From NCBI GenBank assembly GCA_016188785.1, contig JACPHD010000034.1, positions 1 through 54,009 of the forward strand: a stretch of 54,009 bases of DNA, given 5' to 3'. Position numbers and translations under genes: made by a program. This document shows positions 1 to 8,186 of this stretch, in pieces. Each line of letters opens with the position of its first letter. The first letter of the stretch is position 1. Below the pieces are notes generated by a model. It did not search any database and was not told where the DNA came from. It saw only the letters and a program-made list of their open reading frames with translations. This stretch comes from Parcubacteria group bacterium (GTDB lineage: Bacteria > Patescibacteriota > Patescibacteriia > Patescibacteriales > GWC2-42-12).

Positions 1-93
1 GGAGATATTTGCTGAAAATGCATATTGCTGAATACACCATCAAAAGAATTACTAACAAATTAAGAAAAATAATCATAAGCCCGAGCGGACTAC

Positions 94-135
94 GCTCCAG
101 AATGACAAAAAGCGAGTTCTCGGACAGTCTGGAGC
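94..135. repeat. Partial dispersed palindrome
   Basis: The arms GCTCCAG and CTGGAGC enclose a segment containing TCGGACAGTCTG, which is the terminal motif of the 130-bp MITE at 42498-42627. It is probably a degraded or chimeric copy. No convincing gene is visible between base 1 and the tRNA; the ORF called here runs through this repeat and antisense to the tRNA. Confidence 0.4.
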
Positions 136-153
136 GAGGCGGCCAATCGTCTT

Positions 154-228
154 TGGTGGACCCAGGCAGAATCGAACTGCCATCATCGCATTGCAAATGC
201 GATATTCTAGCCTTTAAACTATGGGCCC
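154..228 (-). tRNA. tRNA-Ala (anticodon UGC)
   Basis: A full cloverleaf is seen on the minus strand. The acceptor is GGGCCCA paired with TGGGTCC, the anticodon loop TTTGCAA gives UGC, and CCA is encoded. The acceptor holds the G3:U70 wobble that AlaRS recognises, which settles identity independently of the anticodon. Its downstream side (240-299) carries the AT-rich spacer family that recurs beside other RNA genes in this window. Confidence 0.95.
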
Positions 229-239
229 CGAAAAACATT

Positions 240-299
240 TCAGATTTATGATTTTCGATTTAAGATTTCTGATTTATAAATTTTATCAAAAATCTAAAA
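240..299. repeat. AT-rich spacer repeat, family B
   Basis: Runs of ATTTTCGATTT/AAATCTAAAAT type sequence. The same family fills the spacers at 23217-23283, 23761-23802, 49008-49110, 49408-49478, 49561-49630 and 49709-49783, all of them next to tRNA, tmRNA or rRNA genes. Confidence 0.7.
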
Positions 300-557
300 T
301 TACTGCTCTACTTTATTATACTTTAAAATCGGCCACAAGACCCATTCTAAAAATCCGCCAATCATGTTAGTCATAATCAGCATGCCAATAAAAATAGCCA
401 ATAAGCCTAATAATTTATAACCCAGTCTGGAACCGCCTTCACCGCCAAGCTGGCGCTCAAAAAATTCAATCCGGCCAAAAGCGTTAAGCATAGCCTCTGA
501 TTTTATTACTATAAATGCGCCGATAACCAAAATAATTAAACCAATTAAAATATGCAT
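300..557 (-). CDS. Small membrane protein, unknown function
   Basis: An 85-residue protein that I do not recognise. Residues 1-20 (start MHILIGLIILVIG) and about 48-75 are strongly hydrophobic and separated by a polar, Gly-rich stretch containing ERQLGGEGGSR. That predicts two membrane spans with a short charged loop. No catalytic motif is seen. It lies alone between tRNA-Ala and an AT-rich repeat, on the same strand as the peptidoglycan hydrolase upstream. The clean start, stop and composition favour a real gene, but function is open. Confidence 0.6.
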   Translation of the reverse strand: MHILIGLIILVIGAFIVIKSEAMLNAFGRIEFFERQLGGEGGSRLGYKLLGLLAIFIGMLIMTNMIGGFLEWVLWPILKYNKVEQ

Positions 558-559
558 AA

Positions 560-700
560 ATAATTTCTAATTTTCAATTTCTAATTTCTAAACAATGATT
601 TAATATCTTAATTTTCAATGAAATTATTTTCAAATTGAAAATTAATTCATTGAAAATTGTTTGAAAATTGAAAATTGAAAATTGGAAATTATTATAATAA
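560..700. repeat. AT-rich spacer repeat, family A
   Basis: Tandem and inverted runs of TTGAAAATTGAAAATT and its complement fill the spacer and can fold into long A/T hairpins. Copies of the same family occur at 24198-24275, 30079-30188 and 45710-45808. The first three are near protein genes or ssrA-smpB; the last separates galT from the rRNA promoter. Confidence 0.7.
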
Positions 701-737
701 ATTTTTAATTACGGCTAATCCTGAATATTAAATAAAA

Positions 738-2039
738 CTACTTTAAATAATTAAGAGGATTATACTTTACGCCATTGATAATATATTCAAAATGCACATG
801 CGGGCCGGTTGAATGGCCGGTTGAACCCATGGCCGCGATAGTTTCGCTTTTTTCCACCGCCTCGCCTCTGCCAACATAAAATTTAGACAGATGGGCGTAG
901 CGCGATTTTCTGCCGCCGCCATGATCAATCACAACCTGGTTGCCATAACCCCGACCCCAGCCGGCTACCTCAACTACGCCAGCGTCAGTGGCATAAACCG
1001 GCGTGCCGGTGTGATTGGCAATATCAATCGCGTAATGGCGCCAGGAAAAATATTGGGTAATGCGGGCACCAACCGTGGGCCAGGCTAATTTATTGCTGGC
1101 CGTCGGCCTAGGACTTTGCGGCTTAAACAAATTTTTAATAATAGCCACCGCGGAAATATTATTAGACGGCTGGCTGGAAATTGGAGCGTAATAAGTTTTT
1201 TTACCGCCAGGAATAACTAATTTTTGCCCCGCCGACAGCATCTCGGCGCTGGCTAATTTGTTAGTTTCTAAAATAATGTTGGTGTCTATGCCATATTTAG
1301 AGGCAATAGCGGTCAAAGTATCGCCGCGCGCGACTTTATATGACACCCCGCTGGCCGGCAAAATCGCTAATTTATTACCCGGCCTGATTAAACTATAGGC
1401 ATTAAGGTCGTTTTCCCATAAGATAGTGTTGACGCTAATACCGAAATTAGCCGCGATTGTGCTAACCGTATCGCCGTCTTGCACTAAATAATCAATTATA
1501 CCCTCTCTGGGGCGCCGGGTTTTGCTGGTAGCGGCCAAATTCGGCTTTCTGATAGCATCACCGCCTTGCGCCTGCGCCAAATCTTCCGCATCAAAAGCGG
1601 CGTCGTCTTCCGGCGCTGTCATTCCGGCCGTAGGCTGGGGCTTGAAAGCGGTTAAATTATCCAAATAAGTTTGCTGCACTGGCGTAATCGCCGCCTGTTC
1701 GTCAAAATATTCCTCTATCAGCTGGTCGTTTTCGCCTAATTCATCTGATATTATTTCGGCTAAAAAAGTTTTTCCGGCAATTTCTTCCGGCGCCACGGCT
1801 TGGGTTTTTTGCGTTAAATTAAAAATAACAAAAAATACAGTTAAAACTACCACTGCCAGATGAACTAATTTCTGATTAACGAAAAAGGCGGCTGATTTAT
1901 TTTTAATTTTATCAACTAAGCCAAGCCGTTTTATGGCCGAAAGATAAAATAAATAAAGTCTGATGAAAATTTTATAAAAGACAAATTTTAAAATAGCTAA
2001 AATCGGCTTTAATATCAGATTAACAAAAAAAACGGCCAA
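738..2039 (-). CDS. LysM-domain M23 family peptidoglycan endopeptidase
   Basis: A 433-residue cell-wall hydrolase, expected to cut peptide cross-bridges outside the membrane. A basic N-terminus leads into one membrane span at about residues 58-80. After an acidic, disordered stretch come two LysM repeats, near 180-228 (signature QDGDTVSTIAANFGIS) and 233-280 (ARGDTLTAIASKYGID), which bind glycan. The C-terminal 100 residues are an M23 (LytM) domain with the metal-ligand motifs HYAID and HVH, so it is probably catalytically active rather than a regulator. The layout is that of an anchored cell-division or wall-remodelling hydrolase. The gene stands alone after the RNase J terminator. Confidence 0.9.
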   Translation of the reverse strand: MAVFFVNLILKPILAILKFVFYKIFIRLYLFYLSAIKRLGLVDKIKNKSAAFFVNQKLVHLAVVVLTVFFVIFNLTQKTQAVAPEEIAGKTFLAEIISDELGENDQLIEEYFDEQAAITPVQQTYLDNLTAFKPQPTAGMTAPEDDAAFDAEDLAQAQGGDAIRKPNLAATSKTRRPREGIIDYLVQDGDTVSTIAANFGISVNTILWENDLNAYSLIRPGNKLAILPASGVSYKVARGDTLTAIASKYGIDTNIILETNKLASAEMLSAGQKLVIPGGKKTYYAPISSQPSNNISAVAIIKNLFKPQSPRPTASNKLAWPTVGARITQYFSWRHYAIDIANHTGTPVYATDAGVVEVAGWGRGYGNQVVIDHGGGRKSRYAHLSKFYVGRGEAVEKSETIAAMGSTGHSTGPHVHFEYIINGVKYNPLNYLK

Positions 2040-2146
2040 TAATCTCTTGAAAAATATTAAAAAATTTATTAAAAATATCAGTAAATTTACCGATATTTTT
2101 TTAAAATTTCTGCTAATATAATTAGGCTTAAAATAAATTAAACATT

Positions 2147-2152
2147 ATTATA
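2147..2152 (-). promoter_or_regulatory. Probable -10 element for the LysM/M23 gene
   Basis: On the minus strand a perfect TATAAT lies about 108 nt before the hydrolase start. A TTGACT lies 20 nt upstream of it, longer than the usual 17, so the -35 assignment is doubtful. Confidence 0.35.
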
Positions 2153-2186
2153 CTATCATTTTAACCGGCTTAAGTCAATCTTTAAA

Positions 2187-2220
2187 ATATAAAAAAAGAA
2201 GCTGTTTAAATGCTTCTTTT
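2187..2220 (-). terminator. Intrinsic terminator after RNase J
   Basis: On the minus strand AAAAGAAGC pairs perfectly with GCTTCTTTT across a 9-nt loop and runs into a T tract, 25 nt past the stop codon of the RNase J gene. Confidence 0.8.
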
Positions 2221-2244
2221 TATCTTGGCAATTTGCGGGTTAAC

Positions 2245-3996
2245 TTACACCTTTATCACCACCGGCAAGACCATGGGCCGGCGCTTAGTCTGACTGAACA
2301 AAAATTGGCCCACATCATTCCTGATTTTATTTTTAACATAATCATCATCGGCCGGCGTGCGCGGGTTATGATCTTTAACGATTTTTTTAACTTTCATTCT
2401 AGTCTTTTGAATTAGCTCTTTATTTTCTTTCATATAGACGAAACCGCGCGAGATAATATCCGGGTTGCCGATGGTATCGCCGGTTTTAGCGTCAATCGTG
2501 GCGATCACCACAATCATGCCGTCTTCGGCCATAACCCGGCGATCGCGCAGGACGATATTGGAAACATCGCCCACGCCCAAGCCGTCAACCATAACATAAT
2601 CGGTTATAACTTTTTCTTTCGTCAGCTTGCCGGAAATCTCGCCATTAGCCGCTTTATGAAATTCAATAATCTGGCCATTGTCAGCCACGAAGATTTTATT
2701 TTTTTGAATACCAACTTGCTCGGCTAAATCAGCGTGCGCCTGCAGCATATAATGGTTAGCTTCAATCGGCATAAAATACTCGGGCTTTAAAAGGCGCATC
2801 ATTAGCTTTAAATCTTCCTGCTTGGCATGGCCGCCGGCATGCACGTCCATCATCTCGTAATGGATGACTCGGGCGCCTTGCCTGACCACCATATCTTTTA
2901 ACCCCTGAATCGTGCGCTCATTGCCTGGAATGACCGAGGAAGAAAATATAACCGTATCGCCCTTTTTTAAATTAATCGCGCGATGCTCGTTATTAACCAC
3001 GCGCATTAAAAAAGCATTGCTTTCGCCCTGCGCGCCCGTGCCGATAATAATAATTTTATTATCCGGCAAACGGCTTAATTCATGATCTTCCACTAAAATT
3101 TTCGGATTAAATTTAAGATAACCGATTTGGCGGGCAATCTCTACGTTATCATTCATGCTCCGGCCCTGCAGGCTGATGCGCCGGCCGAATTTTTCCGCCA
3201 AATCAAAAAGTTTTTGCACGCGGCTTAATTGCGAAGCGAAGGTGCCGATAATAATCCGGCCATCTAACTTCTCAAAAATTTTTCCCATTTCATCGCCGAT
3301 GGAAGATTCGGAAATCTGGTAGCCGGTATGCGTGGCATCGGTTGAGTCTGACATCAAAAGTAGAACCCCGGCGCCGCCGATTTGCGCGATCCGGTTTAAA
3401 TCCGCCGGCTTATCATTAACCGGCGAATAATCTATCTTAAAATCTCCGGAATGAATAACCGTGCCTAAGGGCGTATGGATAATAATGGCGAAGCAATCCG
3501 GAATGGAATGATTGACTCTTAAAATTTCCACGCGAAAATTTTTGCCTAATTGCAGTTTTGAATCTTCATTTATTTCCTGAATATTCAATTTAGGGCACTT
3601 ACTGAACTCTTCGGCTCTTTTTCTAACTAAGCCGGCGGTTAATTTGCCCATATACATATTCGGATTTGCGAGCCGGCCCATTAGATGAGGAATGCCGCCA
3701 ATATGGTCATAATGGCCATGGGTAATAATTACCCCCTTAATCCAGTCTTTTTTATTATCTAAATAATCAACATTAGGAATAATGTAGTCAATCCCCGGCA
3801 TATCTTCTTCCGGAAACTGCAAGCCCATGTCAACGATAATAATTTCTTGGTCATACTCAAACACGGTCATGTTGCGGCCGACTTCTTCAAGTCCGCCCAG
3901 AACGATGACCTTTAATTTATTTTCCGCCGGAATTAAGCCGGCCCTAGAAACAACCATGGGCTGTCTTCTAGGTCTTGATTTATATTTTGTAATCAT
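2245..3996 (-). CDS. rnj: Ribonuclease J
   Basis: RNase J is a cytoplasmic exo/endoribonuclease of the metallo-beta-lactamase/beta-CASP group that matures rRNA and turns over mRNA in bacteria lacking RNase E. The catalytic HGHYDHIGG motif is near residue 99 of the ORF, followed by the conserved HSIPD and HSGDFKID elements and the beta-CASP signature with HAGGHAKQED. The length of about 583 residues fits the family (about 555) with a short basic N-terminal tail. The longest ORF starts inside a dispersed repeat (TGTCATTGCGAG), so I prefer the next ATG at 3996. Another ATG follows about 13 codons later. Confidence 0.93.
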   Translation of the reverse strand: MITKYKSRPRRQPMVVSRAGLIPAENKLKVIVLGGLEEVGRNMTVFEYDQEIIIVDMGLQFPEEDMPGIDYIIPNVDYLDNKKDWIKGVIITHGHYDHIGGIPHLMGRLANPNMYMGKLTAGLVRKRAEEFSKCPKLNIQEINEDSKLQLGKNFRVEILRVNHSIPDCFAIIIHTPLGTVIHSGDFKIDYSPVNDKPADLNRIAQIGGAGVLLLMSDSTDATHTGYQISESSIGDEMGKIFEKLDGRIIIGTFASQLSRVQKLFDLAEKFGRRISLQGRSMNDNVEIARQIGYLKFNPKILVEDHELSRLPDNKIIIIGTGAQGESNAFLMRVVNNEHRAINLKKGDTVIFSSSVIPGNERTIQGLKDMVVRQGARVIHYEMMDVHAGGHAKQEDLKLMMRLLKPEYFMPIEANHYMLQAHADLAEQVGIQKNKIFVADNGQIIEFHKAANGEISGKLTKEKVITDYVMVDGLGVGDVSNIVLRDRRVMAEDGMIVVIATIDAKTGDTIGNPDIISRGFVYMKENKELIQKTRMKVKKIVKDHNPRTPADDDYVKNKIRNDVGQFLFSQTKRRPMVLPVVIKV

Positions 3997-4017
3997 ATGT
4001 TTGTCAGTTGTCATTGC

Positions 4018-4121
4018 GAGCCCCGACGCTTTGGTCGGGGCGAAGCAATCTCACGAACTATTAATTTAATGAGTCATTCGTTAAATTGATTGACTCTTTT
4101 GTTCGCTCGCGAGTGACAGAG
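4018..4121. repeat. GTCATTGCGAG...GAAGCAATCTC palindromic element
   Basis: GTCATTGCGAGC at the left end is the imperfect inverse of GCTCGCGAGTGAC at the right. Inside is a GC hairpin (CCCCGAC/GTCGGGG) and GAAGCAATCTC. Family members recur at 27832-27882 and twice in 35450-35574. The upstream RNase J ORF runs into this copy. Confidence 0.7.
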
Positions 4122-4176
4122 TTGTTTAATTTTTATTTAATTTAGTGCTGTAATTATACGCTTTTTTCGACACCAA

Positions 4177-4800
4177 TTATCCCTTTTGAATTTTCACAAA
4201 ATAGCAAAGCCAGTTTGTTTTTCGTTCATCATCCTCTGCGTGCGTAGTCATTTTTAGCACAGAAAAGCCGTTTTGCTCAAGTAAAATTTTGAACTCGTCT
4301 TGAGTATAGAACGAAAAATAACGACTTAACCCACCATATTTATTTTCGTCTATCATGCCTTCGTCCATTCCGCTTTTCTCTTTTACCGATATAAAACCGA
4401 CACCGCCGTTTTTTGTTATCCTTTTTGCTTCTTGTAAAACACCTGCAATATCTTTTTTAGGAATATGCAAAAAACTAGCGGCTGCCCAAAAACCATCAAA
4501 GGCGCCGTTGGGAAAATTTATTTTGCTGAAATCAATTTGCTGAAATTTTCCTTTTGGCGTTCTTTTGCTGGCCACTTTTAACATTCCTTCTGAAGCATCT
4601 ATGCCAGTGTAATCAAAATCATTTTCAACAAAAATGGCAGCGTCGCGGCCTGCTCCACAACCAAGGTCAATAACCTTTTTGCCATTGATAATGCTTTTGT
4701 AAAAATCAAACTCTTCAATCCAAAAATGAGCAAAATGGCCTGCGCTATATCTAGAGGCAATCTTATTATAGGTTTCTGTTGTTTTTTGTTTAATGTCCAT
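4177..4800 (-). CDS. Class I SAM-dependent methyltransferase
   Basis: A soluble protein of about 207 residues with a Rossmann methyltransferase fold. Motif I is VIDLGCGAGRDAA, the acidic end of strand 2 is FDYTGIDAS, and a post-motif region ends in PNGAFDGFWA. This matches the Methyltransf_11/25 type, which acts on small molecules or peptides; the substrate cannot be read from sequence. The start at 4800 (MDIKQKT) is chosen because AAGGA lies a few bases upstream, while the longer ORF start has no such site. It is a single gene between the RNase J upstream region and a degraded MITE. Confidence 0.82.
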   Translation of the reverse strand: MDIKQKTTETYNKIASRYSAGHFAHFWIEEFDFYKSIINGKKVIDLGCGAGRDAAIFVENDFDYTGIDASEGMLKVASKRTPKGKFQQIDFSKINFPNGAFDGFWAAASFLHIPKKDIAGVLQEAKRITKNGGVGFISVKEKSGMDEGMIDENKYGGLSRYFSFYTQDEFKILLEQNGFSVLKMTTHAEDDERKTNWLCYFVKIQKG

Positions 4801-4885
4801 ATTTTTCCTTGCCAGAAATAATTTTCTCAAAAATATTCTCGCCAAATTTTCTATGGATAATCACTATAAATTATTTCTGAACCCC

Positions 4886-4985
4886 CATTTTCGGCTGTCT
4901 AAAAAAGTACCGTCATTCCTGCGGCCTTTAGTCCTCGCGAAAGGGGGGAAGGAATCCAGAAAAAATATTTGGCTATCGAATTCTT
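4886..4985. mobile_element. Degraded copy of the 42.5-kb MITE
   Basis: Shares GTCATTCCTGCG and GGAATCCAGAAAAAATAT plus TTGGCTA with the reverse complement of the intact 130-bp element at 42498-42627. The terminal repeat is corrupted (TTTTCGGCTGTCT) and the inner palindrome differs (GCGGCC...CGCGAAAGGGGGG). Confidence 0.6.
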
Positions 4986-5066
4986 TTGATCTTACTTCTT
5001 CGTTCATATATTTATTTCAATAATTCATCAGCCGACACGCCGAGCGCGTCAGCTAATTTTTTTATG

Positions 5067-5150
5067 TGCTGAGAGGGAGAATCGAACTCCCACGATATTT
5101 CTATCGCTAGCTCCTGAAGCTAGTGCGTCTACCAGTTCCGCCATCTCAGC
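5067..5150 (-). tRNA. tRNA-Leu (anticodon CAG)
   Basis: A class II tRNA on the minus strand. Acceptor GCTGAGA pairs with TCTCAGC, discriminator A73, anticodon loop TTCAGGA, and a variable arm closed by GATA/TATC. CCA is not encoded, so it must be added after transcription. Confidence 0.93.
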
Positions 5151-5184
5151 ATCGTGTTTTGCGAAAAATTGTTAAATAATTTTG

Positions 5185-5219
5185 GTGCGGGGTAAATCCA
5201 CCAGTTCCGCCACTTCGGC
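5185..5219 (-). pseudogene. 5'-half remnant of a second tRNA-Leu
   Basis: Read on the minus strand this begins GCCGAAGTGGCGGAACTGGT, the typical acceptor and D-arm start of a leucine tRNA. It then breaks off into GGATTTACCCCGCACCA with no anticodon arm. It sits 35 nt upstream of the intact tRNA-Leu(CAG), probably the scar of a tandem pair. Confidence 0.6.
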
Positions 5220-5231
5220 AAAATTTATGCT

Positions 5232-5263
5232 TTTTAAACTGGTCAAATTCGACCAGTTTAAAA
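5232..5263. terminator. Palindrome after the solute-binding protein gene
   Basis: TTTTAAACTGGTC and GACCAGTTTAAAA form a perfect 13-bp stem with a 6-nt loop, 27 nt past the stop codon. There is no long T tract outside the stem, so termination is plausible but not certain. Confidence 0.4.
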
Positions 5264-5289
5264 AAATGATAAGTTATGAGTTATAAATT

Positions 5290-7218
5290 CTACCAAACAA
5301 TTTTTTTGCCAGTATTTATATACCATTGGCTGATATCGCCAAAACGATCGCTGGGCAAAATAATACTTTTAACATTAAAACCTTTAATTTTTTTAGCTTG
5401 AACATAAGTATAATTAGGGCTATAGAGAAATATGGCCGATTCATCTTCGGCAATGATTTCTTGAAATTTTTTGTATTTATCCCGGCGCACTTCTGGTTTA
5501 GAATTTAAACGGCCGTCTTCCAATAATTTATCAACTTCCTTATTGGCATAATCGGCGATATTTAAGCCGGCCAGCCCCGCCTGCGAAGAATGCCAAAAAG
5601 CATAAGGATCAGGATCAGCGCCGGTTATTTCTCCGTAAATTAAAGCCGTAAAATTTCTGGATTTAATAATATCGGTTTGAATCTGGTTGGCCGGCGCCAA
5701 ATTGATTTCAGTTTTTATGTTAAGATCATGCCAAAACTTAGCGATCAATTCAGCCGCCCGGCCATACTCCTGATTGTCCACCGTAGTCAGGGTGATGGTC
5801 AGATAATTATTATTATTTACGAGCCATTTGCCCGGCCCCATCTTTATTTTAGCTTCAGCTTGTTTTTTTACGGCTTCATCTTTGGCCTTTAAATCCGCTT
5901 TAGCCCGAGTAATATCTGCGGCGGTCAAATCCGCGATTTTCCAGCCGGCTTCGGCTAATAAACGGCTTGAGCTGGCCGCGTTATAATCATATTTCTTAAT
6001 CTCGTTATTGTAAGCAAAACTGTCGGGTAAGATCGGCCCATCAATAAGGCGGGCGTTTCCGGCCATAATTTCAGCCACCATTTTATTCTTATCAATAGCC
6101 AAAGCCAGGGCTTGGCGCACTTTTTTATCGGCCAGGGCCGGATTAGACTTAACATTAAAAAACACGGCTGAAATTTTTGGCAAATTAAGATTATAAAAAT
6201 TCAGAGAATCTTGCGCGACCACTTGGTTTTTGTCCGACTCGGGCAAATAACTGATGCCGTCAATTAAATTGTTATTTAAAGCCGAGATAGTTTCCGGTAA
6301 ATTGCCGAAAAGTTTAAAGCTGATAGTATTGATACGGGCTTTTTGCCCATAATAGTTTTCATTGCGGGCTAAAATATAAGTTCTAATATTGCCTGATTTA
6401 TCTTTTACCAATGACTTAAATTTATATCGGCCCGAACCGACCGGCTTTAAATTCAATTCAGCCAAACTGGCCGCGGCCGGTTCAATCTGCTGCCATAATT
6501 CTTGGGGCAAAATGCCAAAATTCAACAGGTCCAAAAAGGCCGCGTATGGTTCGGCTAAATTAAAAGCCATGGTTTTGTCGTCAACTTTAGTAATCTCCAC
6601 GCCGCTAAAAGCCTCTCGCCAAGTAGATTTATACTTGATATTTTTTATGGCCTCAAAAGTAAAAACCACATCATCAACGGTCACCGGACTGCCATTATGC
6701 CAAACCGCGTCTGATCTGACTTTTATTAGGTAAGTTCTGCCGTCCGGGCTTACTTCATACTTTTCCGCCAGGTCATTGACTAATTCAGCCCGGGCATTTC
6801 TTTTAAACAGCGACGAATAAACTAATTCGGCCAGATCGCTGTCAAGATCGCTAACGCTTGCATACAAAGGATTGATGTACTTTATGGAGCCGACCGCGCC
6901 TTCAGTATAGTCGCCGCCCGCGATCGGAATAACTCGCAAATGCGTTTTATAAAATCTGGCGGCTAAAAATATTGAGCTAAAGAGAATAATCGCTAAACAG
7001 ACGCCGACAGCTAGTCGCTCAGCCGGATTTAAATATTTTTTTACATACTTAAGCTGCTTAAAACTCGGCCACCTTGATTTAGCCAGAGAAAAAACTAATT
7101 TTTTATCCAACTCCAGCTGTGTTTGGCCGCGCCAAAAAATATTCTTTAACCAGGTAATTAAAAAACTAAAATTAATCCGGCTAAACCAACGGCTTATTTT
7201 ACCTTTTAATGAATTCAC
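5290..7218 (-). CDS. Family 5 extracellular solute-binding protein (peptide/nickel ABC type)
   Basis: A 642-residue SBP_bac_5 protein of the OppA/DppA fold, which captures oligopeptides or similar solutes outside the membrane. A cytoplasmic N-terminus of about 65 residues leads into one membrane span (about 70-92); no lipobox cysteine is placed for lipidation, so it is probably anchored by this helix. Family features follow: a YINPLYAS-type start of the mature domain, SPDGRTYLIKVR and DAVWHNGSPVTVDDVVFTF near residue 170. It is the last gene of the infC-rpmI-rplT-secG run. No permease or ATPase lies nearby, so any transporter partner is elsewhere, or the protein acts alone. Confidence 0.87.
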   Translation of the reverse strand: MNSLKGKISRWFSRINFSFLITWLKNIFWRGQTQLELDKKLVFSLAKSRWPSFKQLKYVKKYLNPAERLAVGVCLAIILFSSIFLAARFYKTHLRVIPIAGGDYTEGAVGSIKYINPLYASVSDLDSDLAELVYSSLFKRNARAELVNDLAEKYEVSPDGRTYLIKVRSDAVWHNGSPVTVDDVVFTFEAIKNIKYKSTWREAFSGVEITKVDDKTMAFNLAEPYAAFLDLLNFGILPQELWQQIEPAAASLAELNLKPVGSGRYKFKSLVKDKSGNIRTYILARNENYYGQKARINTISFKLFGNLPETISALNNNLIDGISYLPESDKNQVVAQDSLNFYNLNLPKISAVFFNVKSNPALADKKVRQALALAIDKNKMVAEIMAGNARLIDGPILPDSFAYNNEIKKYDYNAASSSRLLAEAGWKIADLTAADITRAKADLKAKDEAVKKQAEAKIKMGPGKWLVNNNNYLTITLTTVDNQEYGRAAELIAKFWHDLNIKTEINLAPANQIQTDIIKSRNFTALIYGEITGADPDPYAFWHSSQAGLAGLNIADYANKEVDKLLEDGRLNSKPEVRRDKYKKFQEIIAEDESAIFLYSPNYTYVQAKKIKGFNVKSIILPSDRFGDISQWYINTGKKIVW

Positions 7219-7255
7219 TTTTATAAATTAATTAAAAAACCTCCTGGAGTGATGT

Positions 7256-7477
7256 TTAGCGCTTATATAATAAAACAACGGCTAACGAGATCGAAAAGAA
7301 TAAAACGGCTAAAATAATAGTGGCGATAAATAATTTTTTTTCCAAGCCTCTTTTAGTGCGATAAATATTTCCGGCTCCGCCAAAAACTCCGGACAGCCCG
7401 ACACCGCGATTCTGCAATAGGATCGCCAGCATCAATAAAGCCGCGATAATAATTTGTATTATTTGTAAATTTTTCAT
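7256..7477 (-). CDS. secG: Preprotein translocase subunit SecG
   Basis: A 73-residue protein with two membrane spans (about 4-21 and 49-69) joined by the Gly-rich loop GVGLSGVFGGAGNIYRTKRG that marks SecG. It assists SecYE in protein export. The start overlaps the rplT stop as ATGA, so the two are translationally coupled. Confidence 0.92.
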   Translation of the reverse strand: MKNLQIIQIIIAALLMLAILLQNRGVGLSGVFGGAGNIYRTKRGLEKKLFIATIILAVLFFSISLAVVLLYKR

Positions 7478-7827
7478 GAAATCTTCCGAATCTGCTGTAA
7501 AATTTTAACTAAAGCAGTTTTATGATTAACCGCCAAATCGGCTAAAATTTTCCGGTCTAACTCAATCTGATTGATTTTAAAAAGATGGATTAATTTTGAA
7601 TAAGACAAACCCTGCTCTTGGGCAAAAGCGCTGATTTTTATCTGCCATAAGGCCCGATTATCCCGCTTTTTTAAACGGCGATCAATATAAGCGCGAACTC
7701 CGGCCTTAACTACGGCCGTACTGGCCGCGCGCATTAAATTTTTTCTGCCCCATTTATAGCCCTTGGCTTTTTTAAGTAAGTTTCTTCTTTTTTTAAGATG
7801 AATTTTCGCCCGCTTAACTCTTGGCAT
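7474..7827 (-). CDS. rplT: 50S ribosomal protein L20
   Basis: 117 residues, the standard length. It has the basic N-terminal tail (MPRVKRAK) and the conserved RRNLLKKAKGYKWGRKNL and YIDRRLKKRDNR segments that bind 23S rRNA during assembly. It lies in the classical infC-rpmI-rplT order; here secG follows with a 4-nt overlap. No obvious L20 autoregulatory leader was traced. Confidence 0.97.
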   Translation of the reverse strand: MPRVKRAKIHLKKRRNLLKKAKGYKWGRKNLMRAASTAVVKAGVRAYIDRRLKKRDNRALWQIKISAFAQEQGLSYSKLIHLFKINQIELDRKILADLAVNHKTALVKILQQIRKIS

Positions 7828-7830
7828 AAC

Positions 7831-7931
7831 TTTAATAAATTACAAATTCCAAATCACAAACAAATTCTAATGTTCTAAATTACAAAAAAATAAAATAAAT
7901 TAAAAAAGTTTGTAATTTGTTATTTGTAATT
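7831..7931. repeat. AT-rich spacer repeat, family C
   Basis: TACAAATT/AATTTGTA-type runs fill the rpmI-rplT gap. Related ACGAATTTACAAAT-type spacers occur at 24770-24866, 31470-31570, 34670-34808 and 44690-44735, always between protein genes. Confidence 0.6.
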
Positions 7932-8132
7932 TTACTTATTATACGGCATTAGTTGTTTAATCACTCTGGCCTCGGTCTGGGAAATACTGATATCGCGGCG
8001 CTTATTTCTGGTAATTTTGCCTGATTCGCGCGAATTAAAATGATCCTGGCCGGCTTTTCTTTTTAAAATTTTTTCGTTTTTAGTTACCTTAAAACGTTTA
8101 GCTGTGGCTTTATGGGTCTTAATCTTGGACAT
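7932..8132 (-). CDS. rpmI: 50S ribosomal protein L35
   Basis: 66 residues from the ATG at 8132 (MSKIKTHKATAKRFKVT), the expected length and start for L35; the six extra codons of the long ORF are dropped. It keeps the basic KATAKRF and RNKRRD motifs. Second gene of the infC operon. Confidence 0.95.
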   Translation of the reverse strand: MSKIKTHKATAKRFKVTKNEKILKRKAGQDHFNSRESGKITRNKRRDISISQTEARVIKQLMPYNK

Positions 8133-8186
8133 ACGGCGCGCTTTAAACAAAAAACAGGCTAAATACCTGGTTTTTAGTATTCTTGA

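Noticed and set aside
9-251. 80-residue plus-strand ORF at the window start
   Set aside because: Composed of a repeat and the antisense of tRNA-Ala.
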